The translations under genes were made by a program, and so were the position numbers. A stretch of 64,000 bases of DNA from Sulfurimonas sp. (lineage in GTDB: Bacteria; Campylobacterota; Campylobacteria; Campylobacterales; Sulfurimonadaceae). The notes beneath the pieces are model-generated. The model was given only the letters and a program-made list of their open reading frames with translations. It searched no databases and was not told the origin of the DNA. The DNA lies in contig JAUZSC010000007.1 of the NCBI GenBank assembly GCA_030949825.1, forward strand, positions 1-64,000, in the 5' to 3' direction. Shown one piece after another: positions 18,298 through 27,619 of this stretch (positions within the stretch are counted from its first letter, which is position 1; every line of letters starts with the position of its first letter).

Positions 18298-18951
18298 TTA
18301 GTTATTTATTAGTTTATATATCTCTTTTGTGAGCTCTTTGATTTCTTCTTGAGCGATACCTTTTTTATTATATTCTTTAACCGTCAAACCATCGCCATAA
18401 CTGTTTTTAAAGTCAGCTCTTGTGTGGATTACACTCTCAAGCAAATTAAAGTGTGCATTTTTATCTTTAATATATTCTTTTAAATCTTTGAGTTTGTTTT
18501 TAGATCTGCTGTCCACATTATTTAGCAGTACATTTGTTTTTATTGTAACTCCTAGTGCTTTACTTGCTTCTTTTAAAATCTTTCTGAATTTTTGTAAGCC
18601 AAATATCTCTATTTGTGATATTCCTACAGGGGTAATGATAATATCTGCTTTAACAAGTGCTGCTCTATTGATGTTACTATCATAACCACCACTATCTATG
18701 ATTAGTAAGTTCTTGTCATTTTTTGAGTACTTGTTTATAAATGTATCAAACTCTATATCTTCTTCTCGTACGCATTTTATAATTTCCAAGTTTTGGCTTG
18801 ATCGTAGTTGATTGAAAAGTATTGCAGAGTTTTGGCTATCAAGGTCTAGTAGGACTAAGTCTTTATACTTCTTTTGAATTTGATATGCGAAGTTAATTGC
18901 AACGGTACTTTTCCCAACTCCACCTTTTTGATGACCAAATAATACTATCAT
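18298..18951 (-). CDS. parA: ParA-family partition ATPase
   Basis: 217 residues, a short ParA of plasmid type without an N-terminal HTH. Deviant Walker A motif at residues 9-16 (KGGVGKST), Walker A' DLDSQNSAILF, Walker B LLIIDSGGYD. It drives segregation or positioning of the replicon with its small DNA-binding partner, here the downstream RHH gene. The start follows an AAAGGAG ribosome site. Presence on a chromosomal segment next to tRNA-Leu suggests an integrated plasmid or conjugative element. Confidence 0.9.
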   Translation of the reverse strand: MIVLFGHQKGGVGKSTVAINFAYQIQKKYKDLVLLDLDSQNSAILFNQLRSSQNLEIIKCVREEDIEFDTFINKYSKNDKNLLIIDSGGYDSNINRAALVKADIIITPVGISQIEIFGLQKFRKILKEASKALGVTIKTNVLLNNVDSRSKNKLKDLKEYIKDKNAHFNLLESVIHTRADFKNSYGDGLTVKEYNKKGIAQEEIKELTKEIYKLINN

Positions 18952-18971
18952 TTATAAACTCCTTTAGAATA

Positions 18972-18988
18972 AGTATAATACTAGTAAT
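18972..18988. promoter_or_regulatory. Candidate RHH operator, copy 2
   Basis: AGTATAATACTAGTAAT, the exact inverted copy of the site at 18272-18288, 21 bases upstream of the parA start. A further AATAAGTA/TACTTATT pair lies around it, so the parA promoter carries stacked inverted repeats. Confidence 0.65.
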
Positions 18989-19036
18989 TAACTTATTTAA
19001 TACTTATTATATGTAAGTCTTGTATAATTCTAATAA

Positions 19037-19492
19037 TCACTGATTAACAACATAAACAGGCTTCGTCTCCGCCGCAAACCCTAGGACTATAACAAGAATA
19101 AACATGGATAAAACTGATAAAGGAATATAAAGCAGTAACTGAAGACTCGACATAACAATACCAAAGAGAAGTGTAGTGTTTGTAATGTTTGTGTAAACAA
19201 CATAAATAACAAGCATAGCTCCTAAAGCCATAAGCACTTGTCCATTTAATATATCTGCATCTGCTTTTAAAGCATCAGCGTACCACATGTCTCCAATAAA
19301 TAAAAGTACATAGCCTATAACTGTAATGACGAAGTTTTGTGTATTAAAAAACTCATATCTGTACTGTTTGTATGTATACCTATTTACTTCTAATACCTCA
19401 CTATATATAAAATACGCTAAGAGTATAAAACCTATTATTTTTAAAATGAACACAGTGACTCCTTTTTCTATGGCTACCAAATAATTATACAT
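19037..19492 (-). CDS. Four-helix membrane protein, unknown
   Basis: 151 residues. Four to five hydrophobic segments are visible: FILKIIGFILLAYFIY, FVITVIGYVLLFIGD, MALGAMLVIYVVY and LLLYIPLSVLSMFILVIVLG. No motif recognised. It is transcribed toward parA, separate from the plus-strand genes that follow. The start could also be 10 codons further in (VTVFILK). Confidence 0.55.
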   Translation of the reverse strand: MYNYLVAIEKGVTVFILKIIGFILLAYFIYSEVLEVNRYTYKQYRYEFFNTQNFVITVIGYVLLFIGDMWYADALKADADILNGQVLMALGAMLVIYVVYTNITNTTLLFGIVMSSLQLLLYIPLSVLSMFILVIVLGFAAETKPVYVVNQ

Positions 19493-19573
19493 CGGTTATC
19501 AAAAGTATAGCTCCTCTTAACTTAAGTAAAGTTTAATAGCTACCAATGTAAAATACTTTGATAAAGGACACCA

Positions 19574-20329
19574 ATGAATAAACTTCAAGCCCTACTAAAA
19601 ACAAAGTTCCCTCATTCAAAAATAGGAACGCTAAAAGATTTGACTTACAAGATTAGTGGTATCTCTAAGGTTAGATACGGGACTAACTGTAGAGATAGTG
19701 ACTATGATGAAATATCTCTCAATAACATAGATGGCTACGGACAAATATATATCCCAAGCTCTCATAAGGCTTCTGCCCCTGCAAATGCTACAGCACTTAA
19801 AAACCAGTCTTTACTTGAGGGTGATTTAATCATTCTCCACCGTGGTAAAGTTGGAAAGATGGGTATTATCGGGGATAAGTATAAACGAAGGATTGTTGGT
19901 AATAACTCTATGATACGCATACAGTTTGATGAGACAAGAAGAAAAGATACACCATGGTTTGTTATGCAGTATTTACAACTCTCCTTTGTTAAAGAGTATA
20001 TAGATACTTATATACCATCATCAGGATCTACTAAAAGAAAGATTTTAAATCCTTTGATATTATCTTCTTTACCTATACCTCTGTTTGAAGAGTGTCAGGG
20101 TATATACAAAGCCTATCTTTTTAATAAAAAGAGAATGTATATACAAGCCAAAGCTCTGAGTGAAAAAGCACAAATACTTATGCAAGAATACAAACAAATT
20201 CAAGATGCAAGTGTAGATTTAAGCGTAGAGGGCACACAGTATTTATTGCCATTAATAGAAAAGGACAAGGTGCAAATACAAGAAATAGATAAAATTTCAA
20301 ATTTGTTGTTTGGAGTGTTTAAGACCTAA
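19574..20329 (+). CDS. Orphan HsdS-like specificity protein (single TRD)
   Basis: 251 residues resembling one half of a type I restriction specificity subunit. Seen: a target-recognition-domain core (GDLIILHRGKVGKMGIIGD, then NNSMIRIQF), SSGSTKRKILNPLILSSLPI and PLFEECQGIYKAY, the classic end of a TRD. A helical conserved region (QAKALSEKAQILMQEYKQI) follows and would form the spacer coiled coil. No hsdM or hsdR is nearby and only one TRD is present, so it may work as a homodimer or with a distant methylase. Confidence 0.7.
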   Translation: MNKLQALLKTKFPHSKIGTLKDLTYKISGISKVRYGTNCRDSDYDEISLNNIDGYGQIYIPSSHKASAPANATALKNQSLLEGDLIILHRGKVGKMGIIGDKYKRRIVGNNSMIRIQFDETRRKDTPWFVMQYLQLSFVKEYIDTYIPSSGSTKRKILNPLILSSLPIPLFEECQGIYKAYLFNKKRMYIQAKALSEKAQILMQEYKQIQDASVDLSVEGTQYLLPLIEKDKVQIQEIDKISNLLFGVFKT

Positions 20330-20477
20330 TACAGGGCTATACAAGCTCCTCTTCTTAGAAAAAAACTCATACTAATGAGAAATATCTGTATTTTTTTCTT
20401 TACTCAGTCCTTATATTTATCTATACTTATGCCAGCAAGCCAAAGCATCTGCTACAAAACAATATGAGGATTGAACA

Positions 20478-20825
20478 ATGTTAGAATATTTAAATTATGG
20501 AGCCTTAGGCTTGGTTGGGGGTCTAGGTTTTATGATTGTGTTAATGCATATATTTACTGCAAAAGCACCCTATGGTCTTTATATAGGTATTTTAATTTTA
20601 CTAGGCTTATCATATTCTGAAGCAAACGATAGGTATAGCACCGCTATTCAAAGCATCGATGACTTTAAAAACCAAAACTACATTTTAAGATGTAGCAGTG
20701 GTGGTGGATTATACAGTGCTGGAAATAGCTATAGAGTGAGTCTTAAAGAAGGATGGCTTAATGACAAGCATTACTTCTTTAAAGACTCCCTCAGTGTAAG
20801 AGCTAGTTCTTGTGAACGATGGTAA
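20478..20825 (+). CDS. Hypothetical membrane protein, 115 residues
   Basis: Two hydrophobic segments at the N-terminus (LGLVGGLGFMIVLMHIF; GLYIGILILLGLSY) and a polar C-terminal half with two cysteines (LRCSSGGGLYSAGN; SSCERW). No family recognised. The ATG at 20478 is 15-20 bases after an AGGA site. It is followed at 7 bases by another membrane protein, so the two likely form one unit. Confidence 0.55.
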   Translation: MLEYLNYGALGLVGGLGFMIVLMHIFTAKAPYGLYIGILILLGLSYSEANDRYSTAIQSIDDFKNQNYILRCSSGGGLYSAGNSYRVSLKEGWLNDKHYFFKDSLSVRASSCERW

Positions 20826-20831
20826 GCATCT

Positions 20832-21179
20832 ATGTTAGCTGAATTTCAAAGCTTCTTGTTTGATTTAAATGAGGGTTTGCATCACGCAGAATTACTCTCA
20901 CCGGATATTTATATAGATGAGAGAATCTTTATACTCAGTAATACAATAAGTACTATCTTATTCTGTGCTCTTATTTGGATAATCTTCTCAAATGAAAGAT
21001 ACTCAGAGTATGTTCTAGAGTATATACCTCATATAATTTTAGTAGCAATGTTTGTGCTCATGGTGTACTTTTCTCCCTTGCTGGGCTTAATAATGCTTTT
21101 ATTCATGGGTTTTATGAAGATTATTTATTCTGATAATCGCTATGAAAGCTTGAGAGAGAAGATAGAATGGTTTTTTTAG
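20832..21179 (+). CDS. Hypothetical membrane protein, 115 residues
   Basis: Three hydrophobic segments: ILSNTISTILFCALIWIIFS, IPHIILVAMFVLMVYFS and LLGLIMLLFMGFMKII. No family recognised. It probably shares an operon with the gene 7 bases upstream and the truncated gene downstream. Confidence 0.55.
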   Translation: MLAEFQSFLFDLNEGLHHAELLSPDIYIDERIFILSNTISTILFCALIWIIFSNERYSEYVLEYIPHIILVAMFVLMVYFSPLLGLIMLLFMGFMKIIYSDNRYESLREKIEWFF

Positions 21180-21210
21180 AATTATTTACATACAAGAGGA
21201 CTATGAAAAA

Positions 21211-21314
21211 ATGAAAAAAGTTACTGATATCGTTGATAAAATGCAAAGTGACTTATCTACTGTTAAAGGAGATAGGATTAGTGGAGATGAACTTGTGGAG
21301 ATTGAGATAGTATA
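21211..21314 (+). pseudogene. Truncated small gene, cut by IS-D copy 1
   Basis: Thirty-odd codons (MKKVTDIVDKMQSDLSTVKG, RISGDELVEIEIVY) with a start after an AGAGGA site, ending at the left end of an IS3-family element. Product unknown. Last gene of the small membrane-protein unit. Confidence 0.5.
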
Positions 21315-22444
21315 CTGCCCCAAGAAAAACAAACAACATTTTCTAAATCGTTATTCCTAAAAAGCTAAAATAACACAATAAAATGAGAGGGTAATATCAT
21401 GAGCAGAAAGAGAACAGTTTATACAGCGGAGTACAAAACAAGGTTAGTATTAGAAATTTTAAAAGAAGAAAAAACACTAGCAGAAATAGCAAGTGTAAAT
21501 AAAATAACACCACTGAACCTACAGAATTGGAAGAAGATATTTCTTGCAAATGCAGAACTAGCGATGGAACCAAGTAAAGCTATAAAAGAATATAAAGAAG
21601 CGAATACAAAGCTACAAATTGAAGTAGGTGAATATGCTAAGAAAGTTGGACAGTTAACGATAGAAAAGGACTGGCTTGTGGAAAAGCTAAAAGACTTGGA
21701 CTTATCTAAAAAACTAGAAATGGTTGATGAATCCAAGTCTAAAGTAATGTCAGTAGTAAAACAATGCGAACTACTACATCTTAGCAGAAGTAATATTTAT
21801 TACGCACCAGTGGTGAACGAACATAAACTAGCCATCAAAGAAGAGATAAAAGCTATCTTTGAAGAGATACCAATATATGGAGCTAAAAAGGTATATCACC
21901 AACTCAAAGAGAACGGCTTTAATGTGAGTCTTAACACAGTCACATCTTATCGTAAAGAGTTAGGCTTAAGAGCTATTCTAGCTGTTAGAGAGCCTATCTC
22001 ACTTACTCAAGCAAACATTGCACATCCTAAATATTCTTATAAACTAAGAGGCTTAGATATAGTGAGAGCTAATCAAGTGTGGAGTACAGATATTACCTAC
22101 ATAAAGATAGCTGGTGGTATGGTTTATCTTGCTGCTGTTATAGATTGGTATTCCAAGGCAGTACTTAGTTGGCGAATATCCAACACTATGGATACAGCTC
22201 TTGTGATGGATGTCCTTGATGAAGCACTTCTAAAGTATGGGAAACCAGAGATATTTAACACTGATCAAGGGAGTCAATATACTAGCTATATTCACACTCA
22301 AAAACTCAAAGACAATGGCATCATAATCTCAATGGATGGAGTTGGTAGAGCAACAGATAATATAGTAATTGAGAGGTTCTGGCGAAGTGCTAAAGTAGAA
22401 AGAATTTACTTAAACCAATACAACACAATTAAAGAGCTAAAAGA
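21315..22444 (+). mobile_element. IS-D copy 1 (IS3 family), 3' end lost
   Basis: The left end CTGCCCCAAGAAAAACAAAC matches that of IS-D copy 2 at 54050 (CTACCCCAAGAAAAAC). The element runs to 22444, where IS-C copy 2 interrupts orfB. The remaining ~230 bases of IS-D, present in copy 2, are not found on the other side of the insertions. Confidence 0.82.
21399..22444 (+). pseudogene. IS-D copy 1 transposase (IS3 OrfAB), C-terminally cut
   Basis: One long frame from MSRKRTVYTAEYKTRLVLEI (HTH), through a leucine-rich coiled coil (residues 60-110), to the integrase core: WSTDITYIKIAGGMVYLAAV, FNTDQGSQYTS and ERFWRSAKVERIYL hold D, D and E. OrfA and OrfB are continuous without a frame change. The frame ends in IS-C sequence after NTIKELK; copy 2 shows about 45 more residues belong here. 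Confidence 0.85.
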
Positions 22445-22601
22445 CCCCCTGTGTCAGGATAGTTGTCCGAAACTTATGATATAAATCTTAATAAGGAACA
22501 AGACAATGAGATATAGTAAAGCATACAAAGAAAAAGCAGTAAAAAAAGTGTTGGAAATGAGAGACACCCAAACTATGGGAACAATAGCAAAAGGCTTAAA
22601 T

Positions 22602-23549
22602 AGACTTCTCCTAAAACCCCAAATAAAATTGGAGTAAAATTTGCTTATAAGTTAGTATGGCAAAAACAAGAAAATATTATAAAGTAAATAAGTTAGAAAA
22701 CAAAGATTTTAAACGCATTGTTGGTGTCAATAAAGATACTTTTAAAGATATGGTAAAAGTAATTAGAAAACATTATCGTGATAGAAAATCAAAAGGTGGA
22801 ACAAACAAATCACTTTCAGCAAATGATGAAGTATTACTGATGCTTGAATACTACCGAGAGTACAGAACATTTGCACATTTAGGAATTGATTATGGAGTGA
22901 GTGAATCAACAGCTCATTATACAGTTACTAAAATTGAAAAGATACTGATAAAAGAGCCACAATTCCATCTTGAGACTCTAAAACATATAGTACCAACAGA
23001 AGATTTAAATAATATCAAAATAACTGTTGTAGATGTGACTGAGAGCGAATGTGAAAGACCAAAAAAAAGCAAAAAAGTACTATTCAGGTAAAAAGAAAAA
23101 GCATACTCAAAAAGCACAAATAATTACAAATATCAAAGGTAAAATACTTGCAGTAACTATTGCTAAAGGAAAGATGCACGACTTCCGTCTTTTTAAAAAT
23201 AGTAATCCAACTAAAAAGATATTGATGAGTAGAGTTCTTGCTGATTTAGGCTATTTAGGTATAGATAAAATATGTCCAAATGCTACAATTCCAAATAAAA
23301 AAACAAAAAAGAAACCTCTTACAAAAGAAGAGAAAAAAGAGAATCATAAATTATCATCTAATCGTATCATAATTGAAAATATAAATGCAAAAATCAAGGT
23401 ATTTAAAATTACAAAATATCCGTATAGAAATAGACGAAAAAGGTTCGGATTAAGGATGAACCTTATTTGTGCCATTATTAACCTTGATTTAATACCCTTA
23501 AATACAGACTCTGGAAAGGATTAGTGATTGATTGTTTTAGGAGAAGTCT
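22602..23549 (+). mobile_element. IS-A copy 4 (IS5-type), uninterrupted 948 bp
   Basis: Complete element with 16-bp terminal inverted repeats (agacttctcctaaaac). AAT is on both sides (22599-22601 and 23550-23552), and removing the element plus one AAT restores the IS-C orfA sequence exactly. It serves as the reference copy for this family here. Confidence 0.92.
22657..23524 (+). pseudogene. IS-A copy 4 transposase, one frame change
   Basis: Start MAKTRKYYKVNKLENK. The N-terminal half has an HTH (HLGIDYGVSESTAHYTVTKI). The frame changes in the two A-runs of CCAAAAAAAAGCAAAAAAG near 23070: 8 and 6 bases here, against 6 and 7 in copy 1, where the frame is open. The C-terminal half (KYYSGKKKKHTQKAQIITNI to the stop at 23522-23524) has the ADLGYLG and IIENINAK catalytic blocks. 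Confidence 0.82.
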
Positions 23550-23916
23550 AATATCTCAAAAGCCACCCTGCACATATGGCTAAAAAATACTAAGGATACT
23601 CAAACAACAGATGGAGTGATAACACTTTCTGATAAGCTCCAAATCCTAAAAGAAAGCTACAGCATGAACGATGAAGCACTCAGTGCTTACTGCAGAGAGA
23701 AAGGTCTATTTAAACATCAACTCCAAGAGTGGGAGAAGGACTTCCTTAAAGCCCATAAACCTGAAGACTCTACCGCTAAGAAAGCCCTAGAGGAGGAGAG
23801 AAGTAAGAGTAAAGCCTTAGCCAAGGAGTTGCGACGAAAGGAAAAGGCTCTAGCAGAGACAGCAACACTCTTAGTATTGCAAAAAAGTTTCAAGCACTGT
23901 TGGAGGGAGAGGAAGT

Positions 23917-24984
23917 ATGATACCTCTAGCAGTGCGAAAAGATATCTTAATCCTTGTTACACAAGCACATACAGATGGAGCACCTTTTTATAAAATAGCC
24001 CCTATCGTAGGATGTTGCACGAGAACACTCAAAAGATGGCAAGCTAATGAGCAGGATAAGCGAACCCAGCGAATAAACTTCGAACCAACTAACAAACTCT
24101 CTCAAGAGGAGAGAGAGCAGCTTATAAGCGTTGCTAACAATGAGAGCTATAAAAACCTATCCTCGCATCAAATAGTGCCTAAGCTTGCAGACAAAGGAAT
24201 TTACCTTGCATCTGAATCAACATTTTACAGAGTACTCAAAGAGCATAAGCAACTGACCCATAGACATAAACAAAAAGAAGGGAGTAGACATAAGCCAACT
24301 CCTTTGGTAGCCTCAGAGCCTAATCAAATCTACAGTTGGGATATTACTTATCTACCAACAACAGTGCAAGGTGTATTTTATTACCTTTACCTCTTTATGG
24401 ATATATATAGTCGCAAGATAGTCGGATGGCAAATCTATACCAAACAGAGCAGCGAGTTGGCTTCTGAAGTTATTAAAGATATAGCTATTAATGAAAACAT
24501 CAAAGTAGATACAGTAACACTGCACTCAGACAATGGCTCCCCTATGAAAGGAGCTACATTTTTAACAACACTTCAAAAGCTAGGCATTATGCCCACCTTT
24601 AGTAGACCTAGCGTGAGTAACGATAATCCTTACTCAGAGTCCATGTTTAAAACACTCAAATATACACCCTCCTATCCTAGTAAGCCATTTGATAGTGTAG
24701 TTGAGGCAAGAATATGGTGTGAAACATTTGTGACTTGGTATAACCATCAACACTGTCATAGTAGTATTGGGTTTGTCACACCAGTTCAAAGACACTTGCT
24801 TCAAGATAAGGAGATTTTAGAGAAAAGACATCGAGTATATGAGAAGGCTAAAGCAGCCAACCCTCGTAGATGGAGTGGTAGTACTCGTAACTGGTATTTC
24901 ACAAAAGAAGTACATTTAAACCCCAATAAAGCAAAGGTAAACAATATAGCTGATAAAGTTTCAGCTGAAAGACATTCGGGTTAG
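23917..24984 (+). CDS. IS-C copy 2 OrfB transposase, intact
   Basis: 355 residues: HTH_21-like N-terminal part (residues 1-100, RTLKRWQANEQDKRTQ), then the rve integrase core with YSWDITYLPTTVQGVFYYLY, LHSDNGSPMKGATF and NPYSESMFKTLKYTPSYPSK for D, D, E. The only IS-C orfB in the window with an open frame throughout. Normally expressed as an OrfAB fusion by -1 frameshifting. Confidence 0.9.
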   Translation: MIPLAVRKDILILVTQAHTDGAPFYKIAPIVGCCTRTLKRWQANEQDKRTQRINFEPTNKLSQEEREQLISVANNESYKNLSSHQIVPKLADKGIYLASESTFYRVLKEHKQLTHRHKQKEGSRHKPTPLVASEPNQIYSWDITYLPTTVQGVFYYLYLFMDIYSRKIVGWQIYTKQSSELASEVIKDIAINENIKVDTVTLHSDNGSPMKGATFLTTLQKLGIMPTFSRPSVSNDNPYSESMFKTLKYTPSYPSKPFDSVVEARIWCETFVTWYNHQHCHSSIGFVTPVQRHLLQDKEILEKRHRVYEKAKAANPRRWSGSTRNWYFTKEVHLNPNKAKVNNIADKVSAERHSG

Positions 24985-25347
24985 ACAAAGGTGGTACTTT
25001 CTAGGTACTTAATTTGGACAACTAGACTGACATCTACCGGAACTGGTGTGACAAACCCAATACTACTATGACAGTGTTGATGGTTATACCAAGTCACAAA
25101 TGTTTCACACCATATTCTTGCCTCAACTACACTCTCAAATGGCTTACTAGGATAGGAGGGTGTATATTTGAGTGTTTTAAACATGGACTCTGAGTAAGGA
25201 TTATCGTTACTCACGCTAGGTCTACTAAAGGTGGGCATAATGCCTAGCTTTTGAAGTGTTGTTAAAAATGTAGCTCCTTTCATAGGGGAGCCATTGTCTG
25301 AGTGCAGTGTTACTGTATCTACTTTGATGTTTTCATTAATAGCTATA

Positions 25348-26412
25348 AGTGCCTAACCAAAATTAATGTCATATTCTGAACCGAAGCCATCAAGCATTTT
25401 TTTAATGTGCTCATGAAAGTTATCAAATGAGTCCATAGCATTCAAATCCGTCCATGTATATTTCATTTCTCTCCAGAGCATCTCAATAGGATTTAGCTCT
25501 GGGGAGTAAGGTGGCAAGTATAATATATGTAGTCCTAACTCTTTCCATTCTTGAAGCTTAGCTTTAAACTTTTTACTAGTGTGAGTTGAGGCGTTATCTA
25601 ATACACAGATAGTTGTTTTTTTAATTTGTTTAGCAAATTCATCAAAAAAACCTATAACAACATCAGTATCAACTTTTCCAGTAAGCATTTTATAAAATAC
25701 ACTTTTTTTATCTGTATTAAGAAATCCAAGTACATTAATTCTTTTTGTAAATCTTATTGATGGGATAAGTGCAGGTGTCCCAACTGCCGACCATCTATAC
25801 GGAATATTTGAATTAAGTGAAAAACCACTTTCATCATAAAAGGAGAGTTCACAAAGTCCTTCTTTTACCCATTCTCTAAGCATTTTAAGCTGAATAAACT
25901 TATCGAAATAGTTTTTCCATTTACTATTTTTCATAATGACCTTTTTAGCTCTCTTATAGCTAAGACCAATCTTTCTAAAAAATCTTTTTAAAGTTCGTTT
26001 GCTTACTTCAAGAGTAGTGAACTCTTTTTCTAAGGCTAATAGAATCTCATTTACATTATAGTTTTTTTATATACATCTTGATTGAAGACTCATGTTTAGC
26101 TATTGTTAATTTAGGCTTTCTCCCTCTACCTGCCAACTCATGAACTGTACTTATATTATCTTGATTAAATCTATCAAACCACCGATAGAGTGTTCTTTGT
26201 GAATATCCAATTATTTCTACTATTTCTTGAACTTTTTTCCCTTGATTACTCAATAGAAGTGCTTGAGCTCTCATTCTACTCTTATGTTTTTTATTTGTTT
26301 TTATAACTTCTTGTAATTGCTGTATTACTTCTTGTTTTAGGCTTATATATCTCATATATTTCTCTAAGCATTTTTCAATCCAGTTTTATGTCATTAATTT
26401 TGGTTAGGCACT
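25348..26412 (-). mobile_element. IS630-type element, 1065 bp
   Basis: Perfect terminal inverted repeats that include TGCCTAACCAAAATTAATG begin at 25348 and end at 26412. The element is flanked by TA on both sides (25346-25347, 26413-26414), the target duplication typical of IS630/Tc1-mariner elements. Removing it restores IS-C orfB. Confidence 0.92.
25353..26355 (-). pseudogene. IS630-type transposase in two frames
   Basis: First frame 26355-26056: paired HTH region (VQEIVEIIGYSQRTLYRWFD, then ELAGRGRKPKLT). Second frame ending 25353: DDE core with LSFYDESGFSLN, ICVLDNASTHTSKK and LPPYSPELNPIEMLWREMK, the hallmark of IS630. The intervening ~120 bases read NEILLALEKEFTTLEVSKRT in the second frame, so a single shift at the A-run near 26060 joins both. 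This could be programmed frameshifting, as known in some IS630 members, or an indel. Confidence 0.85.
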
Positions 26413-26973
26413 TATCTTTAATAACTTCAGAAGCCAACTCGCTGCTCTGTTTGGTATAGATTTGCCATCCGACTATCTTGCGACTATATATATCCATAAA
26501 GAGGTAAAGGTAATAAAATACACCTTGCACTGTTGTTGGTAGATAAGTAATATCCCAACTGTAGATTTGATTAGGCTCTGAGGCTACCAAAGGAGTTGGC
26601 TTATGTCTACTCCCTTCTTTTTGTTTATGTCTATGGGTCAGTTGCTTATGCTCTTTGAGTACTCTGTAAAATGTTGATTCAGATGCAAGGTAAATTCCTT
26701 TGTCTGCAAGCTTAGGCACTATTTGATGCGAGGATAGGTTTTTATAGCTCTCATTGTTAGCAACGCTTATCAGCTGCTCTCTCTCCTCTTGAGAGAGTTT
26801 GTTAGTTGGTTCGAAGTTTATTCGCTGGGTTCGCTTATCCTGCTCATTAGCTTGCCATCTTTTGAGTGTTCTCGTGCAACATCCTACGATAGGGGCTATT
26901 TTATAAAAAGGTGCTCCATCTGTATGTGCTTGTGTAACAAGGATTAAGATATCTTTTCGCACTGCTAGAGGTA

Positions 26974-27438
26974 TCATACTTCCTCTCCCTCCAACAGTGC
27001 TTGAAACTTTTTTTGCAATACTAAGAGTGTTGCTGTCTCTGCTAGAGCCTTTTCCTTTCGTCGCAACTCCTTGGCTAAGGCTTTACTCTTACTTCTCTCC
27101 TCCTCTAGGGCTTTCTTAGCGGTAGAGTCTTCAGGTTTATGGGCTTTAAGGAAGTCCTTCTCCCACTCTTGGAGTTGATGTTTAAATAGACCTTTCTCTC
27201 TGCAGTAAGCACTGAGTGCTTCATCGTTCATGCTGTAGCTTTCTTTTAGGATTTGGAGCTTATCAGAAAGTGTTATCACTCCATCTGTTGTTTGAGTATC
27301 CTTAGTATTTTTTAGCCATATGTGCAGGGTGGCTTTTGAGATATTTAAGCCTTTTGCTATTGTTCCCATAGTTTGGGTGTCTCTCATTTCCAACACTTTT
27401 TTTACTGCTTTTTCTTTGTATGCTTTACTATATCTCAT
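26974..27438 (-). CDS. IS-C copy 3 OrfA, intact
   Basis: 154 residues and the reference OrfA of this IS3 element: HTH (MGTIAKGLNISKATLHIWLK), then a long basic/acidic coiled coil (KALEEERSKSKALAKELRRK). It ends GEEV with its stop overlapping the OrfB ATG. A C-AAA-AAA-AG slippery run near 27008 would, with a -1 slip, continue as KVSSTVGGRGSMIPLAV into OrfB. Confidence 0.88.
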   Translation of the reverse strand: MRYSKAYKEKAVKKVLEMRDTQTMGTIAKGLNISKATLHIWLKNTKDTQTTDGVITLSDKLQILKESYSMNDEALSAYCREKGLFKHQLQEWEKDFLKAHKPEDSTAKKALEEERSKSKALAKELRRKEKALAETATLLVLQKKFQALLEGEEV

Positions 27439-27499
27439 TGTCTTGTTCCTTATTAAGATTTATATCATAAGTTTCGGACAACTATCCTGACACAGGGGG

Positions 27500-27581
27500 G
27501 GGTACTAAAACTTTACATTCTACTCTTACCTTAAATGTTGTGACAATCCCAAATGAATCACAAGAAATAAAAACTGTGTAA
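27500..27581 (+). pseudogene. 3' tail of an interrupted gene, unknown
   Basis: Twenty-six codons ending in TAA (GTKTLHSTLTLNVVTIPNES then QEIKTV) directly beyond the end of IS-C copy 3. The beta-strand-like text suggests the end of a secreted or surface protein, but the family cannot be named. The body of the gene is not seen in the window. Confidence 0.35.
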
Positions 27582-27619
27582 AACCTATGAGATATTCACA
27601 ATAATATATTACACAATCC

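Larger units (their letters stand above)
22506..23920 (+). pseudogene. IS-C copy 2 OrfA, split by IS-A copy 4
   Basis: Starts MRYSKAYKEKAVKKVLEM with the full 7-base A-run, cut after AKGLN by IS-A copy 4, resuming at 23553 with ISKATLHIWLKN. Near 23885 the A-run has 6 bases against 7 in the intact copy, so the last residues differ. OrfA overlaps the OrfB start as ATGA. Confidence 0.8.
22445..25039 (+). mobile_element. IS-C copy 2 (IS3 family), hosting IS-A copy 4
   Basis: Both ends are present (CCCCCTGTGTCAGGATAG at left, GACATCTACCG at right). It is inserted in IS-D copy 1 and split by a 948-bp IS-A element at 22602-23549. Its right end joins directly to the interior of the oppositely oriented IS-C copy 3, so the DNA that once flanked it on the right has been deleted. 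Confidence 0.85.
25040..26977 (-). pseudogene. IS-C copy 3 OrfB, truncated and split
   Basis: Start at 26975-26977 (MIPLAVRKDILILVTQAHTD). Open through the first catalytic Asp to SELASEVIKD, where the IS630 element intervenes. It resumes at 25347 with the SDNGSP and SESMF blocks and ends after GFVTPV; the last ~65 residues are missing. Confidence 0.82.
25040..27499 (-). mobile_element. IS-C copy 3 (IS3 family), 3' truncated, hosting an IS630 element
   Basis: Minus-strand copy. Its left (orfA-side) end is complete at 27499 (GACACAGGGGG), and it extends to 25040, inside the orfB codons for FVTPV, where it meets the right end of IS-C copy 2. An IS630-type element at 25348-26412 splits orfB. Confidence 0.85.
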
